Source of the DNA: Hansfordia pulvinata
Lineage: Eukaryota; Ascomycota; Sordariomycetes; Xylariales
Length of the DNA stretch: 64,000 nucleotides
Assembly (NCBI GenBank): GCA_006538405.1
Contig: BJKQ01000012.1
Coordinates: forward strand, 841,001-905,000
Direction: 5' to 3'
Below the pieces are notes generated by a model that had not been told where the DNA came from, did not search any database, and saw only the letters and a program-made list of their open reading frames with translations. How positions within the stretch are numbered: the stretch's first letter is position 1; each line of letters starts with the position of its first letter. Both the position numbers and the translations under genes were made by a program. This document shows, one piece after another, positions 12,082-21,857 of the stretch.

Positions 12082-14144
12082 GTGAGTGAGTGAGGAAAGG
12101 CAAAAGGGTGTTTGCAGGCGCAGAGCGGCCGGCGGGGGCTTGGCTGGTCCGGGTCCCCCGCTCGCTGCCGCCCGGTGGAAACCGAGTTCACGCCCACACA
12201 GGGTGAGATCTGGCTCCGGGCATAATAATGAGGCTGGAACGAAAGTCATGGTTCTCGAGGGGCAAAGTGGGCGTCGTTTCTTCCCGTCTGTGCTGGGTTA
12301 TACCCCCCCTTTTGATGATTTGCTTAGATGTATCTATTGAGCGATAAGTATCTTTTGAGCGATAAGTTGATCTATTTCATGTGCAGATTGCTGGACTCTT
12401 TGTCTTCGCGTTCCGTCGATTTGCCATGATGCCAGCCCCGGGTTTTGCTTGATATCATGCTCTGGCGAGATCGCAGAGACGACTCGAGGTCCGGGCACGT
12501 GCAATGTAAACAATGGCGAGATTGGCCCGAAAACCGCCACGGAGGCTGGAACGGCTGGCCACAGTTCTCCGATTTCGTTGGGTCGACAAACAGAACAGGA
12601 CTCCCGAGTGCCTCTATTTGAAAAGAGACACAGACTCCGAAGACGGCGCGTCGCACACCACCTTAAGTTAAGAGTGCTCGAGTCACGACTCTCAACCACC
12701 TACCCAGCCCTCTCAGCCAGCTGAAGAGCGAAAAGACGGTGTGTTGCAGAGCTTGAAGGGGTATATTTCCAGCTAGCGCGAGCTCACATGGAGTTCCGTG
12801 CCTTGTTTGTCGATGGGCAAACATCGCGTCACAAGCGACTTACTCTAGTCGTACGAATGGGCACACCGGGTTTTCCCTGCTCCGCGGAAGACTCCGCGGA
12901 AGATGGGAATGTGTGCAAGATCTAGTGGACTAGCTCTGCTCGAATGCTGCGACTCGAGGACGGGCCCAGCCAGTGATGTTCAGAGCTCCGTAGGCAGCAT
13001 CTACTGGCCCGGTACGCCCTGCCACGCGCGCGCGCGCGTGCAGACTCTCCCCTCCCAGAAACGATCTTGAGAGAGCCGGGCTCCCTTCCACTCCTTATCC
13101 AGAAACCTACAGCACTTGCCAGACCGTGGAGCTCACAGTGGGCAGAGACCAGAGAGTAACAGCGGGCATCCTGGAGGACGACGGGCGCGGTCCGTGGTTC
13201 TCCCCTTCTTCGCTGCTCACTGGTACTCAAGTCGAGGAACCCGAGAGCCCAAAGGCTCTCCTCTTCTTCTTCTTCTTCTTCTTCTTCTTCCTGTACCCGC
13301 TTCCCCGCGTTGACGGAGCCCCTTAACTGCGGTCGACTAAACCTAAGGTGAATATCTCTTCTTGTTCTTTTTTTTTTTTTTTTCTTTTTTAGGGGGGGGG
13401 GGGGGCCGAAGGAACGATCGGCCGCTCGGCACCCTTCTGGGGCGGCACCCCGCGCTGTGTCCTGTGTGGGATTCGGAAGCAGCCGGATCGCGCCGGAAGG
13501 AAGGGCGAGAGCGAACAAATGAGTGGATGGATTGGTGAATGCGGTGGGTTCGCTGGAAGCTGCAGTCGAGCCAAGGAGAGATAGCTCAGTAGCTACCCTC
13601 ATCCTTCCGCATACTCCGTACTGCCACCACATGTCCTCCCGTCAGTGATGACCGACTGGCCGCTAGGATGCAGAGCATGCTCATCGTAATACGTATCTGA
13701 TGTTTTGGATTCAGAAATCATCCACTGGGCAATGGCGACGCGGCCTTACCTTCACTCGCGGGCCGGGGTACCCAAGGTCATCTCCTATTTAATAAGCACA
13801 TGTCTAATCACATTCAGAAAAAGAACATGGTAGGTGATCCAAATGAAGGAGTGGTCTTGGAATCTATCTATTGGGTTCTTCGTCATGACGGGGCATTAAC
13901 TCATTACGTGTGTATGGGTATGTGTGTATGCGTATGTGTGTGGCAGCCGGTGCCAGTGTCTCGTGCCGGGGCTTCGCTGTTTGCGCCGACACTCTCGTGA
14001 GGATGAGAGAGAAATAAAAAAACCATCATTAAAAAGAGAAAAAAGGCCAATCCCAGCCCTTTGTTATATCCCGTTGTCGCTTTCCGTGAAACAAAATCAA
14101 ATCATCAAGAAATTCAAGTGGCGAGCTCTCGCGATTCCCCCCCC
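12082..14144. other. Intergenic between convergent genes, no supported gene
   Basis: Contains a T16 run with a G14 run at 13368-13405, a short direct repeat of TTGAGCGATAAGT near 12339 and 12355, and an 11-bp tandem CTCCGCGGAAG near 12880-12903. The open frames are low-complexity. Confidence 0.6.
13368..13405. repeat. Poly-T / poly-G composite tract
   Basis: T16, C, T6, A, then G14. It resembles a simple-sequence junction and lies outside any gene. Confidence 0.85.
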
Positions 14145-14731
14145 TCACGCAGAGCAGGAGACCTGGTCGGGGTGTTCGGGGGCGCCGGCGGGGGCGCACT
14201 TGGCGCGCAGCTCGACGGGGGCGCAGCCCTCGGGGAGGGCCTCGCCGTCGTAGACGTAGAGCAGGGTGCGGACGGGGAAGGTGGTGAGGGTGCGGACGCA
14301 GGCGGCCCACTGGCCGGGCTGGGCGAAGCGCAGCTGGGCGTCGTCGGCGAGGGAGAGGCCGTCGCTGCCGGTGCCGACGTTGATGGAGGTGGTGTGCTCG
14401 CTGCCGCCCTGGTCCCGGGCGAGGACGTTGAGGCCGTAGGGGGTGCTGCCGACGCCGAGGACGGGGCGGCCGGCGTCAAGGTACCAGTAGGAGGTCTGGG
14501 AGGGGTCGGCGGGGGCGTCGCCGAAGCTGGGGATCATGGCGCCGGCGCCGTAGTGGACGCCGCCGAGGGTCTGGCCGTCGACGGGGGGGAGAGCTCCTTG
14601 GAGGCGTCGGTGACGTGGGCGACGATGCTGAAGCTGGTGGCGCCGGCGCGAGGCTGGGGCTGGGACTGGAGGGGGGCGGCCGTGGCGGCGGCGGCCAGCA
14701 GGGAGAGGTTGAGGATGGTCTGGCGAAGCAT
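14145..14731 (-). CDS. Small secreted protein, IgE-binding-like (apparent frameshift)
   Basis: Predicted extracellular protein of about 195 residues read from ATG 14731. It starts with a signal peptide (MLRQTILNLSLLAAAATAAP), then SFSIVAHVTDASKEL. At the C7 run (plus-strand G7 at 14583-14589) the frame breaks. One extra C continues it as SPPVDGQTLGGVHYGAGAM and on through YWYLDAGRPVLGVG and LYVYDGEALPEGCAPVELRAKC to the stop at 14145. Spacing of the Cys residues near the end suggests disulphides. The arrangement loosely recalls fungal secreted proteins annotated as IgE-binding-like, but I hold that only weakly. A TATATA element lies about 250 bases upstream. The alternative to a sequence error is a small unrecognised intron or a real frameshift. 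Confidence 0.68.
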
Positions 14732-14979
14732 GGTGGAGGTGACGGCGAGGTCCGTGTGGGTTGTGTGTGGTGCGGTTCTTTGGGTCTGTGAGGGTTTTCG
14801 ATTGGTGAAGTCGTTGTGGAGAGGACCCTGGTTGTTCGTAGACGGAGACGGAGAGGGAGGAGGAAGATGGGTTGTTCTTGTTGTTGTTTATGGGAATGTT
14901 GCTTTGTGTGTGTGTGTGGACGTGTGTGTGTGTGTGGAATGCGTGCGGCGTGTAGTAGGGAGGGAGGGGCGCGCTGGGC

Positions 14980-14986
14980 TATATAT
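14980..14986 (-). promoter_or_regulatory. TATA-like element upstream of the secreted-protein gene
   Basis: A TATATA stretch, read on the minus strand as GATATATAGC, lies about 250 bases upstream of the ATG at 14731. The distance is long but within the fungal range if the leader is about 200 nt. A GT-rich microsatellite lies between them. Confidence 0.4.
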
Positions 14987-15794
14987 CAAAGCTGGGGCAT
15001 GCGGCGTCTCCATAAGGTAGACTGGGCACTTCATCAGTGCACCTCTCCGCAAGGCACGAGTGGGCGGGCGGGCATCGATGGTGTTTCCACAATTGCCATC
15101 ATGGACCCCACGAGTGCTCGTACCCGGGTACCCACATCGAAGCCCACAGATGATGTCCGCCACTACGAACGAGTGCCGGAAAGGCCGCAGCTCGCTCCCG
15201 TCGTCGTAAGGTACGGCACCACTGGGTGCGAGTGTCGCGCGACCCACCCCGACGACCTGATGATCGCCACTGGCGTCGCCTCCCGAGCAGTCCACAGAGA
15301 GAGCGAGAGAAGCGCAGAGAGGCGCGAGAGGGTGGGCGAGGCTCCGGTATGAGGTGTTGGCTGGCGAGGATGCGCCGGTTGATTGGCCGACGGGCCAGGG
15401 ACGCGAGCACTAATGACCTAGCATCGCAGGCGTGTGCCGTATCAGGGGTAGCATTGCCCGTGGCTTACTGGGGAAACGGCCCTCCAAGGTACGAGACGCA
15501 GCTACCTAGAGGCCGTGCTGAGTACTCGCGCGGCACCACGGCACCTCATGTACCTACCGTAGCAGCTCGTAAACCCCGGCAGCCCTTGGAGACGCTTACC
15601 GTTCTTGGCCTGTGACGGGGGGGCATCTTGCACCCCTAGCGAGTAGCCTAGCGGCCCAGCTCGCTCAGGTACCAGCCGTAGCCCGGTCTGGGCGAATCCT
15701 TCCACGGCGCAGGGCCATTTGGTACCAGTCAGCAGGGGGTCAGCAGGGGTCAGCAGAAGCGTGAGAGCCGAGGGGTGAGAGGCTCAGGTACCTA

Positions 15795-15804
15795 CTCGTA
15801 CGAG
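15795..15804. repeat. Palindrome CTCGTACGAG
   Basis: Perfect 10-bp palindrome preceded by GGTACCTA. Identical to the copy at 409-418 and part of the dispersed motif family. Confidence 0.9.
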
Positions 15805-15900
15805 ACTCTGGGTGCCTCACCAGACGCGACCGACGCTGGGGCTGAGAAGTCTCAGTGGTTGGTTCCGCCCCAGCCTCCCCGTCTCGTCTTCGTAATGACC

Positions 15901-15912
15901 ACCTACGTAGGT
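15901..15912. repeat. Perfect 12-bp palindrome ACCTACGTAGGT
   Basis: Self-complementary and followed directly by ACCC. It is a relative of the 14-bp palindrome at 9884. Confidence 0.9.
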
Positions 15913-16030
15913 ACCCTTTACGGGATAGGTGCCCCCCTTCTGAGGTTAGCACGGAGGGGTCACTGGGGTTTAGCACCTTTCGGGGATACGAGCTGGGGCA
16001 CATCCAACCCACATCGTATCCACCGTATCG

Positions 16031-16040
16031 TCAGTGAGAG

Positions 16041-16076
<36 letters not shown>
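16031..16076. repeat. GA-rich microsatellite
   Basis: A nearly pure (GA)n tract with two interruptions, in non-coding DNA. Confidence 0.9.
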
Positions 16077-16078
<2 letters not shown>

Positions 16079-16171
16079 CTGGCATGACGCAGGTGGGCCT
16101 TTCCGACCGTGGGATCGTCATCGCTGGTCGCGGGCACGAGGGGTCTGTGCCTGTGCCTGTGCCTTGCTTGA

Positions 16172-16222
16172 GCTCTGCTCTGCTCTGCTCTGCTCTGCTC
16201 TGCTCTGCTCTGCTCTGCTCTG
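16172..16222. repeat. (GCTCT)10 pentanucleotide microsatellite
   Basis: Ten tandem GCTCT units followed by a short GGCCT triplication. A shorter relative occurs near 40715-40740. Confidence 0.95.
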
Positions 16223-17182
16223 CCCCGCCTGGCCTGGCCTGGCCTCATCCTATCACGCCTGTCCATGGGCTGAGCTGGGCTAATACGAGTAATTGCAATT
16301 GTTTTCGGGAGGGTTCATGGACCATGGCGGGAATATAGGTGAGACAGTCCCGGTGACGCCGGGGCCGTATGCGAGTAATCGTGGTGGCTGACGGATGACT
16401 GACTTAGAGGGCCCTCTTTGCTCGACGTCAGTCACTCCCGCGCGGCGTCGCGTCGTCCGCTGCTCGACATACGAGACACAGTCAGTCAATCATCAGTTAG
16501 TCAGTCCTCTTCAGTCGGCCCGTTCTGCTGCGCGGGTCTGGCCCCCTTTACTCGTTGTCGCCTCTCGCCCTCGTTTTTTTTTCTTCTCTCGTGTCGCCAC
16601 TCCCCCTTCTCTCCTTCCCGAGTGGATGATGGTGGGATGGGGCAACCGACGAGAGACGAGCAGCCGGCTTGGCGCGATGAAGAGGGAGGGAGAGATGAGG
16701 GAGCGATACATGGGGGATGGTCCCCGGCTGGCACCGACAAAGAAAACGACAGGACCCTGGCCGCGTTCTGTTTTTGGCAGCAGCCTGATTACGATGGCTA
16801 TAATTATTATCATCATTGCATTACCTTAGCATCAGCCCCGGCGGAGCGCGCCGAAAAAGGCTCGCACGATGGCCCCGGCTTCTTAGACTGATGAGAGGAG
16901 CCGCAGCCCGGCACAGGGCTGCCTACTACTCAAAGTGCATGCATGTTTCATTCATCAGAAGCGAGAGGACCGACCGGGCCCTCTTCAGCCCAGAGGATCC
17001 CCGCTGGGCTCTGCGGTCTCTCGGAGGGTCCCGAGAATTCCCACTCTCGTTCATTTGCTGATCGATCAATTCATGGGGCGGGTATCGCGGCAAGAGGCAC
17101 ACACAGCGCAGGGCACCCAGCGTACGGGTACGAGTATACGTAGGACGAGTACAGTCAGATTATTCCATCATCGTCACACACA

Positions 17183-17944
17183 TCAGTCGTCTTCATCAGA
17201 GTCGTCGACGCCCTCGACGTCGAGCCTCTGGGCAATGGCCCACTCGGCAAACTCGCCAAACAGGATCTGCCCGCCGCCGTTGGCGTCGACCTCGTCGAAC
17301 AGGGCGTCCAAGTCGGCTATGCTCCTCCTCCTCCCGCTCCCCTTCCGCTGCTGCTGCTGCTGCTCCTCCTCCCCATCTCCTCCGCCGCCGGCGCTGGCGG
17401 TGGCATTGGTGGTGGTGAGCCAGCTCTCGATCATCGGCCGCGCGCGCGCAAACTCGGCGCGGCTGACCCGCCCGTCCCCGTCGCCTCGGGCGTCGACGCG
17501 CGAGAAGGCCCGCCACAGCGCAAAGTAGTCGCGCAGGTACAGCAGCAGCAGGCGGAACTCGGGCCTCTCCACGTAGTCGTCGCCGCCCTCATTGTTCCTC
17601 TTGCTGTCATGGGATGGACGACGACGACGGCGACGGCGAGCAGCTTGGAAGGCTCGCATGATGGCCGGCTTGGCGTCGTAGAGCCCTTCGTCGAGACCGC
17701 CGCCTCCCAGCGCGACGACGTCGCGCACCCCTTTGTCCACCTCGGCCAGCGACAGGTAGCCGTTGGCGTTGACGTCGATGGCGCGCCACAGGGCGTCGCG
17801 CGCCCGCTTGGAGGCCGGGTCGCGCCCGGACGGGAGCTGCGACTCCACCCGGGCCCAGTCGATCCTGCTGCTGTCGCTGTCGCCGTCGCCGTCGGCGTCG
17901 CTGCAGCTCCCGCCGTGCCTGGGGCTGTGGCTGCTGGGGGCCAT
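17183..17944 (-). CDS. EF-hand calcium-binding protein, calflagin-like
   Basis: Single-exon protein of 253 residues from ATG 17944, predicted to be soluble and acidic at both ends. The first EF-hand loop, DVNANGYLSLAE at 57-68, has good ligand positions. A degenerate helix-loop region follows. The third loop near 151-164 (DARGDGDGRVSRAE) is longer than twelve residues or has Arg at position 1. The fourth, DANGGGQILFGE at 220-231, is near-canonical. Order and spacing resemble trypanosomatid flagellar calcium-binding proteins (calflagins): a leading IDWARVESQLP segment, YVERPEFRLLLLYLRDYF in the middle, and FAEWAIAQRLD at the end. That similarity is my reading, not a search result. The N-terminus (MAPSS) lacks the Gly needed for myristoylation. 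Arg8, Gln6 and Gly runs interrupt the domains. Its cellular role is unknown. Confidence 0.85.
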   Translation of the reverse strand: MAPSSHSPRHGGSCSDADGDGDSDSSRIDWARVESQLPSGRDPASKRARDALWRAIDVNANGYLSLAEVDKGVRDVVALGGGGLDEGLYDAKPAIMRAFQAARRRRRRRPSHDSKRNNEGGDDYVERPEFRLLLLYLRDYFALWRAFSRVDARGDGDGRVSRAEFARARPMIESWLTTTNATASAGGGGDGEEEQQQQQRKGSGRRRSIADLDALFDEVDANGGGQILFGEFAEWAIAQRLDVEGVDDSDEDD

Positions 17945-20070
17945 GGTGTGTGTGTGTGTGTGTGATTGTGGTTCTTGTTCGGAAATTGGGTGGAAAAGTC
18001 GAGCCGAGGGGGCCAGTTGCTAAAAATAAACCCAACGGTGGTGGTGGTGGTGGTGATGGTGATGATAGAATTCAGTGGTGTTGAGGAGTGGTGGTGGTGG
18101 TGGTGTACTCGATAATAGTAAGTGAGGGGCAACAGCACACAGCAGCAGCAGCAGACCGTATACCGTACTCGGGCTTCCAGCAGGATCCCACGTCAGGGCA
18201 CCTGCAATTACCTGCCGACCCTACAGGAGCCTAGGGCAGCGCGCCGCCGCCGCCGCAGCCGCATTGCATTGCATTGCACCACCGCGGCTGGGATGAGGCT
18301 GGACTCCCCGAGTGAGATGTCTCGAAACACACCCTGGTCCATGTTCATTACGTGACATGAGCTGCTGGGTAGGTCAGGTACCTTAGTCGTGGTTTCTGCT
18401 CTCCCTGTGCCTGCCTGTCTGTCTGTGCTCGTCATGCAACAACAACCCGGTGCCCATCTTGCATCATCTTTCTCTGCTCAACGTGACACTCCGGTCCCGC
18501 AGCAGAACCCTCATTACTCCCCCGGGCCCATTCCCCGTTCCCTCTCGGAAGGAGGGCCGACCAGCCGGGGTCCGGTTCAGCTCTGCTAATTTGGGGACGC
18601 GCCGCAGCCCCGGGTCTCGCTCTCGTTCTCCTCCTCCTCCTCCTCCTCCCTTATTGATCGGGATCCCTCCGAGCACGCACGAGCACTAACTTAGAGCCGC
18701 GACCTGATTGCAGGCAGGTCAGCTCTGTAATAATTAAGGTAACAATCTATAAACACCTCTCTCGGGTCTGGTTTGGTCTAGTCTGGTCTGCCAGCATTGT
18801 TACACTATCCAGGCGCATTCCTTGCGACGCTTCCCATGAATCTGGGGCTTCCGGCTAAGAATTTCTGAGCCCTCCCATGTCTCAACCTCGCAGCCCCTCC
18901 CTGACTGTAAGCACTGACGGTTCTAATTACTGATGATGCTCCAGCCGCGTCGCGTCTCTTCTATCGGTCTCAAGGCGCGACCCCACGCGTTCTCCCCGGT
19001 GAGAGATGGTGCACCACCAAGTGGGTTGTTGCTGTTGTTGTCGGTCGGGGTGAGATGATGGCCAGGATGCTGTGCCTGCCGTGTAAGCTCACCTGAGATG
19101 ATCCCGCGCCTGCCTGGGCCCTTTGTCAGTTATTTCCCCGGAATCAGACCCCAGAGGCGGGCGGCCTTTCTGCGCTGAGGCATTCCCGCCCGGACGAGGT
19201 TGCACCTTGAGCTCGCTGCTCGTTCCGTTCCGTAGAGTGTGCATATAAGCCCGTATGACCGTGTCTCGCGGTTGTGGAGGGACAGGCTCGTGTCAACATA
19301 ACATGTCGCCTCGAACTCTGGAGGTGACATGATAACCACAAAAAAAAGAAAACAGGCGAGAAGTTGACGGTGGCGGTGATCATTTTTGTAGCTCTAGTAA
19401 GCTCGCTCAGACGGGGCCCTCCCTCCCCGGTCCAGAAAAGTCGCCCGCATCACCACCTCGTTGCCACTATTTCCATATCATCGAGGCGAAAAAGAAAAAG
19501 AAAAAAGGCACGCGCCCGACCAAGCGATCAGACCATGCAGAAGATCAAAGTACCGCGAGCCCCTGACTGGCGAAGCACCCTCCTCCATGCGCCTTGCGGG
19601 CGCTGGCCGGGGGTTTTCTCTCAAGCAGTAGTGACACAGCGAGCCCGTGATCGAGACGTGCGGCGGCAAGAGAGCAAGGAGAAACCTCGAGGGCCAAGAG
19701 ACGAGGCTCATCGTTGACGAGGGAGTGGCATTTCCGTGTCGGAGGGAAACTCGCCGCGCTCCCCCTGTCCGACCCTGTAGAGGTTGACTGTCTCGCGTGA
19801 GAGTCATCTCCGAGGAAGTTGCCTCGAAGTAGAAAAGCAGTCATCACATGCACAACAGAGCAAGTTCGATATAACGTATCAACCGCGGCCCCTTGATAGG
19901 TCACCGTGGGCGCCCCATCCTCATGACGGCATCCGTCTCTCCTGAGCTCTCCAAGCGTCCCATTCCGCTCCTGACCAACCGACCCCCTCCCTTGAAATCC
20001 CTCTTGTCCTTGACCCTACCTCGTCATCTGTCATCATCGTCATACAAGGAGAGAAAGAAAAGAACAGAAA
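17945..20070. other. Intergenic, no supported gene
   Basis: Begins with GT and GGT repeats just upstream of the EF-hand ATG, followed by a CTCCTC tract near 18630. I see no coding frame with a domain. The last few hundred bases should carry the promoter of the secreted-protein gene on the + strand; no clear TATA box is visible. Confidence 0.55.
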
Positions 20071-20635
20071 ATGCAGATCTCGGCAGCCCTGACCGGCGCC
20101 GTCAGCCTCGCCGCCACGTTGTCGTCCGTCAGCGGCCTGCCCACGGAGCGGCCCGGCCAGGGTGCTCCGGAGCTGGGCCGCCGGACAACGGATTATAACA
20201 CGAGGTGAGGTTTTTTTTTTTTTTTTTTCCTATTGCTACTTCGCCGTATGAAAGAATCAGCCATTCCCCCAGGCAAGGGAAGGTGGGGGGCGAGGGAGCG
20301 TGAAGCGCTGACACGGTAGCTAAATGTGCGCCCCCCCCCCCCCGAACAGGGACTACACAGTCATTCGCGGATTCAACGGCAGAGTCCTCATGAAGAAGGT
20401 GCCCCAAGCCTACGCCGCCATGCAGGGCATGATCCCCGAGTTCAGTCGGAGATGTGCGGTCGAGGGCGGCCACGTGTCCCTCAGGACCAACTTCGTGCAC
20501 TGCGTGCCCGGCGCGAAGAGGGCGTTCGAGGAGGCACCATCGTCCGAGGAGGCCGGAGAGAGGGTGCTGGCAACCGAGGCCGAACCCTTCCAATCTTGGT
20601 TGACGGGCACGCAGCCGAAGAAGGACAGGCCTTGA
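20071..20635 (+). CDS. Small secreted protein, unknown function
   Basis: Two exons, 20071-20204 and 20350-20635, encode 139 residues. Exon 1 gives a signal peptide (MQISAALTGAVSLAATLSSVSG, probable cleavage near residue 22) followed by a short linker with a dibasic RR. The intron is 145 nt (GTGAGG...AACAG) in phase 2 and joins as TTDYNTR-DYTVIRGF. The mature part has only two Cys, in SRRC and NFVHC, suggesting one disulphide. I recognise no domain. A small secreted protein of this kind may act as an effector or cell-surface factor, but that is inference. The intron carries an 18-20 nt T run and a C13 run at 20331-20343. The gene is convergent with the kinase gene. Confidence 0.72.
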
Positions 20636-21857
20636 AGGGAAGGGAAGAAAAGAAGAGAGAAAGAGCGAGAAAGAGAAAGAGAGAGAGAGAGAGAAAGAGA
20701 GATCACCATCAACAGTCTGCATCTGTATTTGATAGACTAGTACTGCCAAATCGTACATGCATCCTTGTCTGGCCTTGGGTAACCATATCCACAACACTCA
20801 CAAAAGAAAAGAAAGAAAACCGCACTCAACCAAAATGCTTCGTTGCCTCTGTACAGGAGCCCCAACACTTTGAAGTGTAACCTGCGTACTTGGAGTACAC
20901 ACCCGAAAACCAAGGCTCAAGGTCCACTGGACTCTTATTGGTCTCGTCCACGCCCCGGTTGCTCGATTTCAGACCTGACCGGAAGCTGTACACATTCATC
21001 GCCAGCCCTGCGATGGGCGACGCTAGATGGGACACAGGTACTTATTTGGGAGTGGTGTTTCGATTCAAAGTGTTCTATAAGGTATTGTTGTCTATCTATC
21101 CGATCTAGTCGCTGTGCGGTGCAGGCGCAGCGACTACGCACCAACAAATAACGTTCGTCGAATCCGTCCTCGCCCTGACACATCCGAGGCAAGGTGCTTC
21201 ACACCTTTCACCTTTGCAAACCAGTAATGCAAGAAACCCATGCCTAACCGTTCGTTCGACATGTCGTCCAAAAATCAAAGCCACCAGATATACATGAACC
21301 TTCAAATGCTCCTCTAACATGCGTTGGCTTGGTCATGCCGCCAGAAAGTCCCGATCCGCCGTGTGGAGGTGACGATGATGTTGTCGCGGGATATTGTGAT
21401 CTAAATCCAGTCTTGAGAGGCATCCGGGTCCACCGGAACTTATGCTGACAGCCCTGGCGATCCGGCATGATAAGCCGCCGGGGTTGGATGGGCTGGGAGA
21501 TAGAAATGTCGATTCAAGAGTGGTGCGCAGCCGCCGGTCGAATTAACTCGGCTGTGCTTGAGAAAGGAAGCGACCCGGGCCGCTAAAGAGTAAGAAGCAA
21601 TCGAGAAGCATGCTGTAATTCGTTTCGTCGTCACCTCGTTCCGCGCAGTACTCCTATCCTATAATCAATGATAAAAAGTCAAATGTGGTGGTCTACACGT
21701 CACGTAGCGCACGCGATCCTGTTGCTTGTGTGACCACCATTTGTTGGAATGCTGCTACCTTCGTGAAGGCGCACCATGTCGAGAAATATTGAAAGGCGCC
21801 CGGCAGTGCCCAGCATGGAGAGTCGCGAACGTCAGGCCAGCGGCGAGTCAGCATTGC
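20636..21857. other. Intergenic between convergent genes
   Basis: Starts with an AG-rich tract (20640-20702) just after the stop. It holds the 3' ends of the secreted-protein and kinase transcripts. No gene is supported. Confidence 0.6.

Larger units (their letters stand above)
14732..17182. other. Intergenic between two minus-strand genes, microsatellite-rich
   Basis: Holds CTCGTACGAG at 15795-15804, ACCTACGTAGGT at 15901-15912, a GA repeat and a GCTCT repeat. Open frames are repeat-driven. The region near 17105-17155 contains GGTACGAGTATACGTAGGACGAGTAC-type degenerate motifs just beyond the 3' end of the EF-hand gene. Confidence 0.6.
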
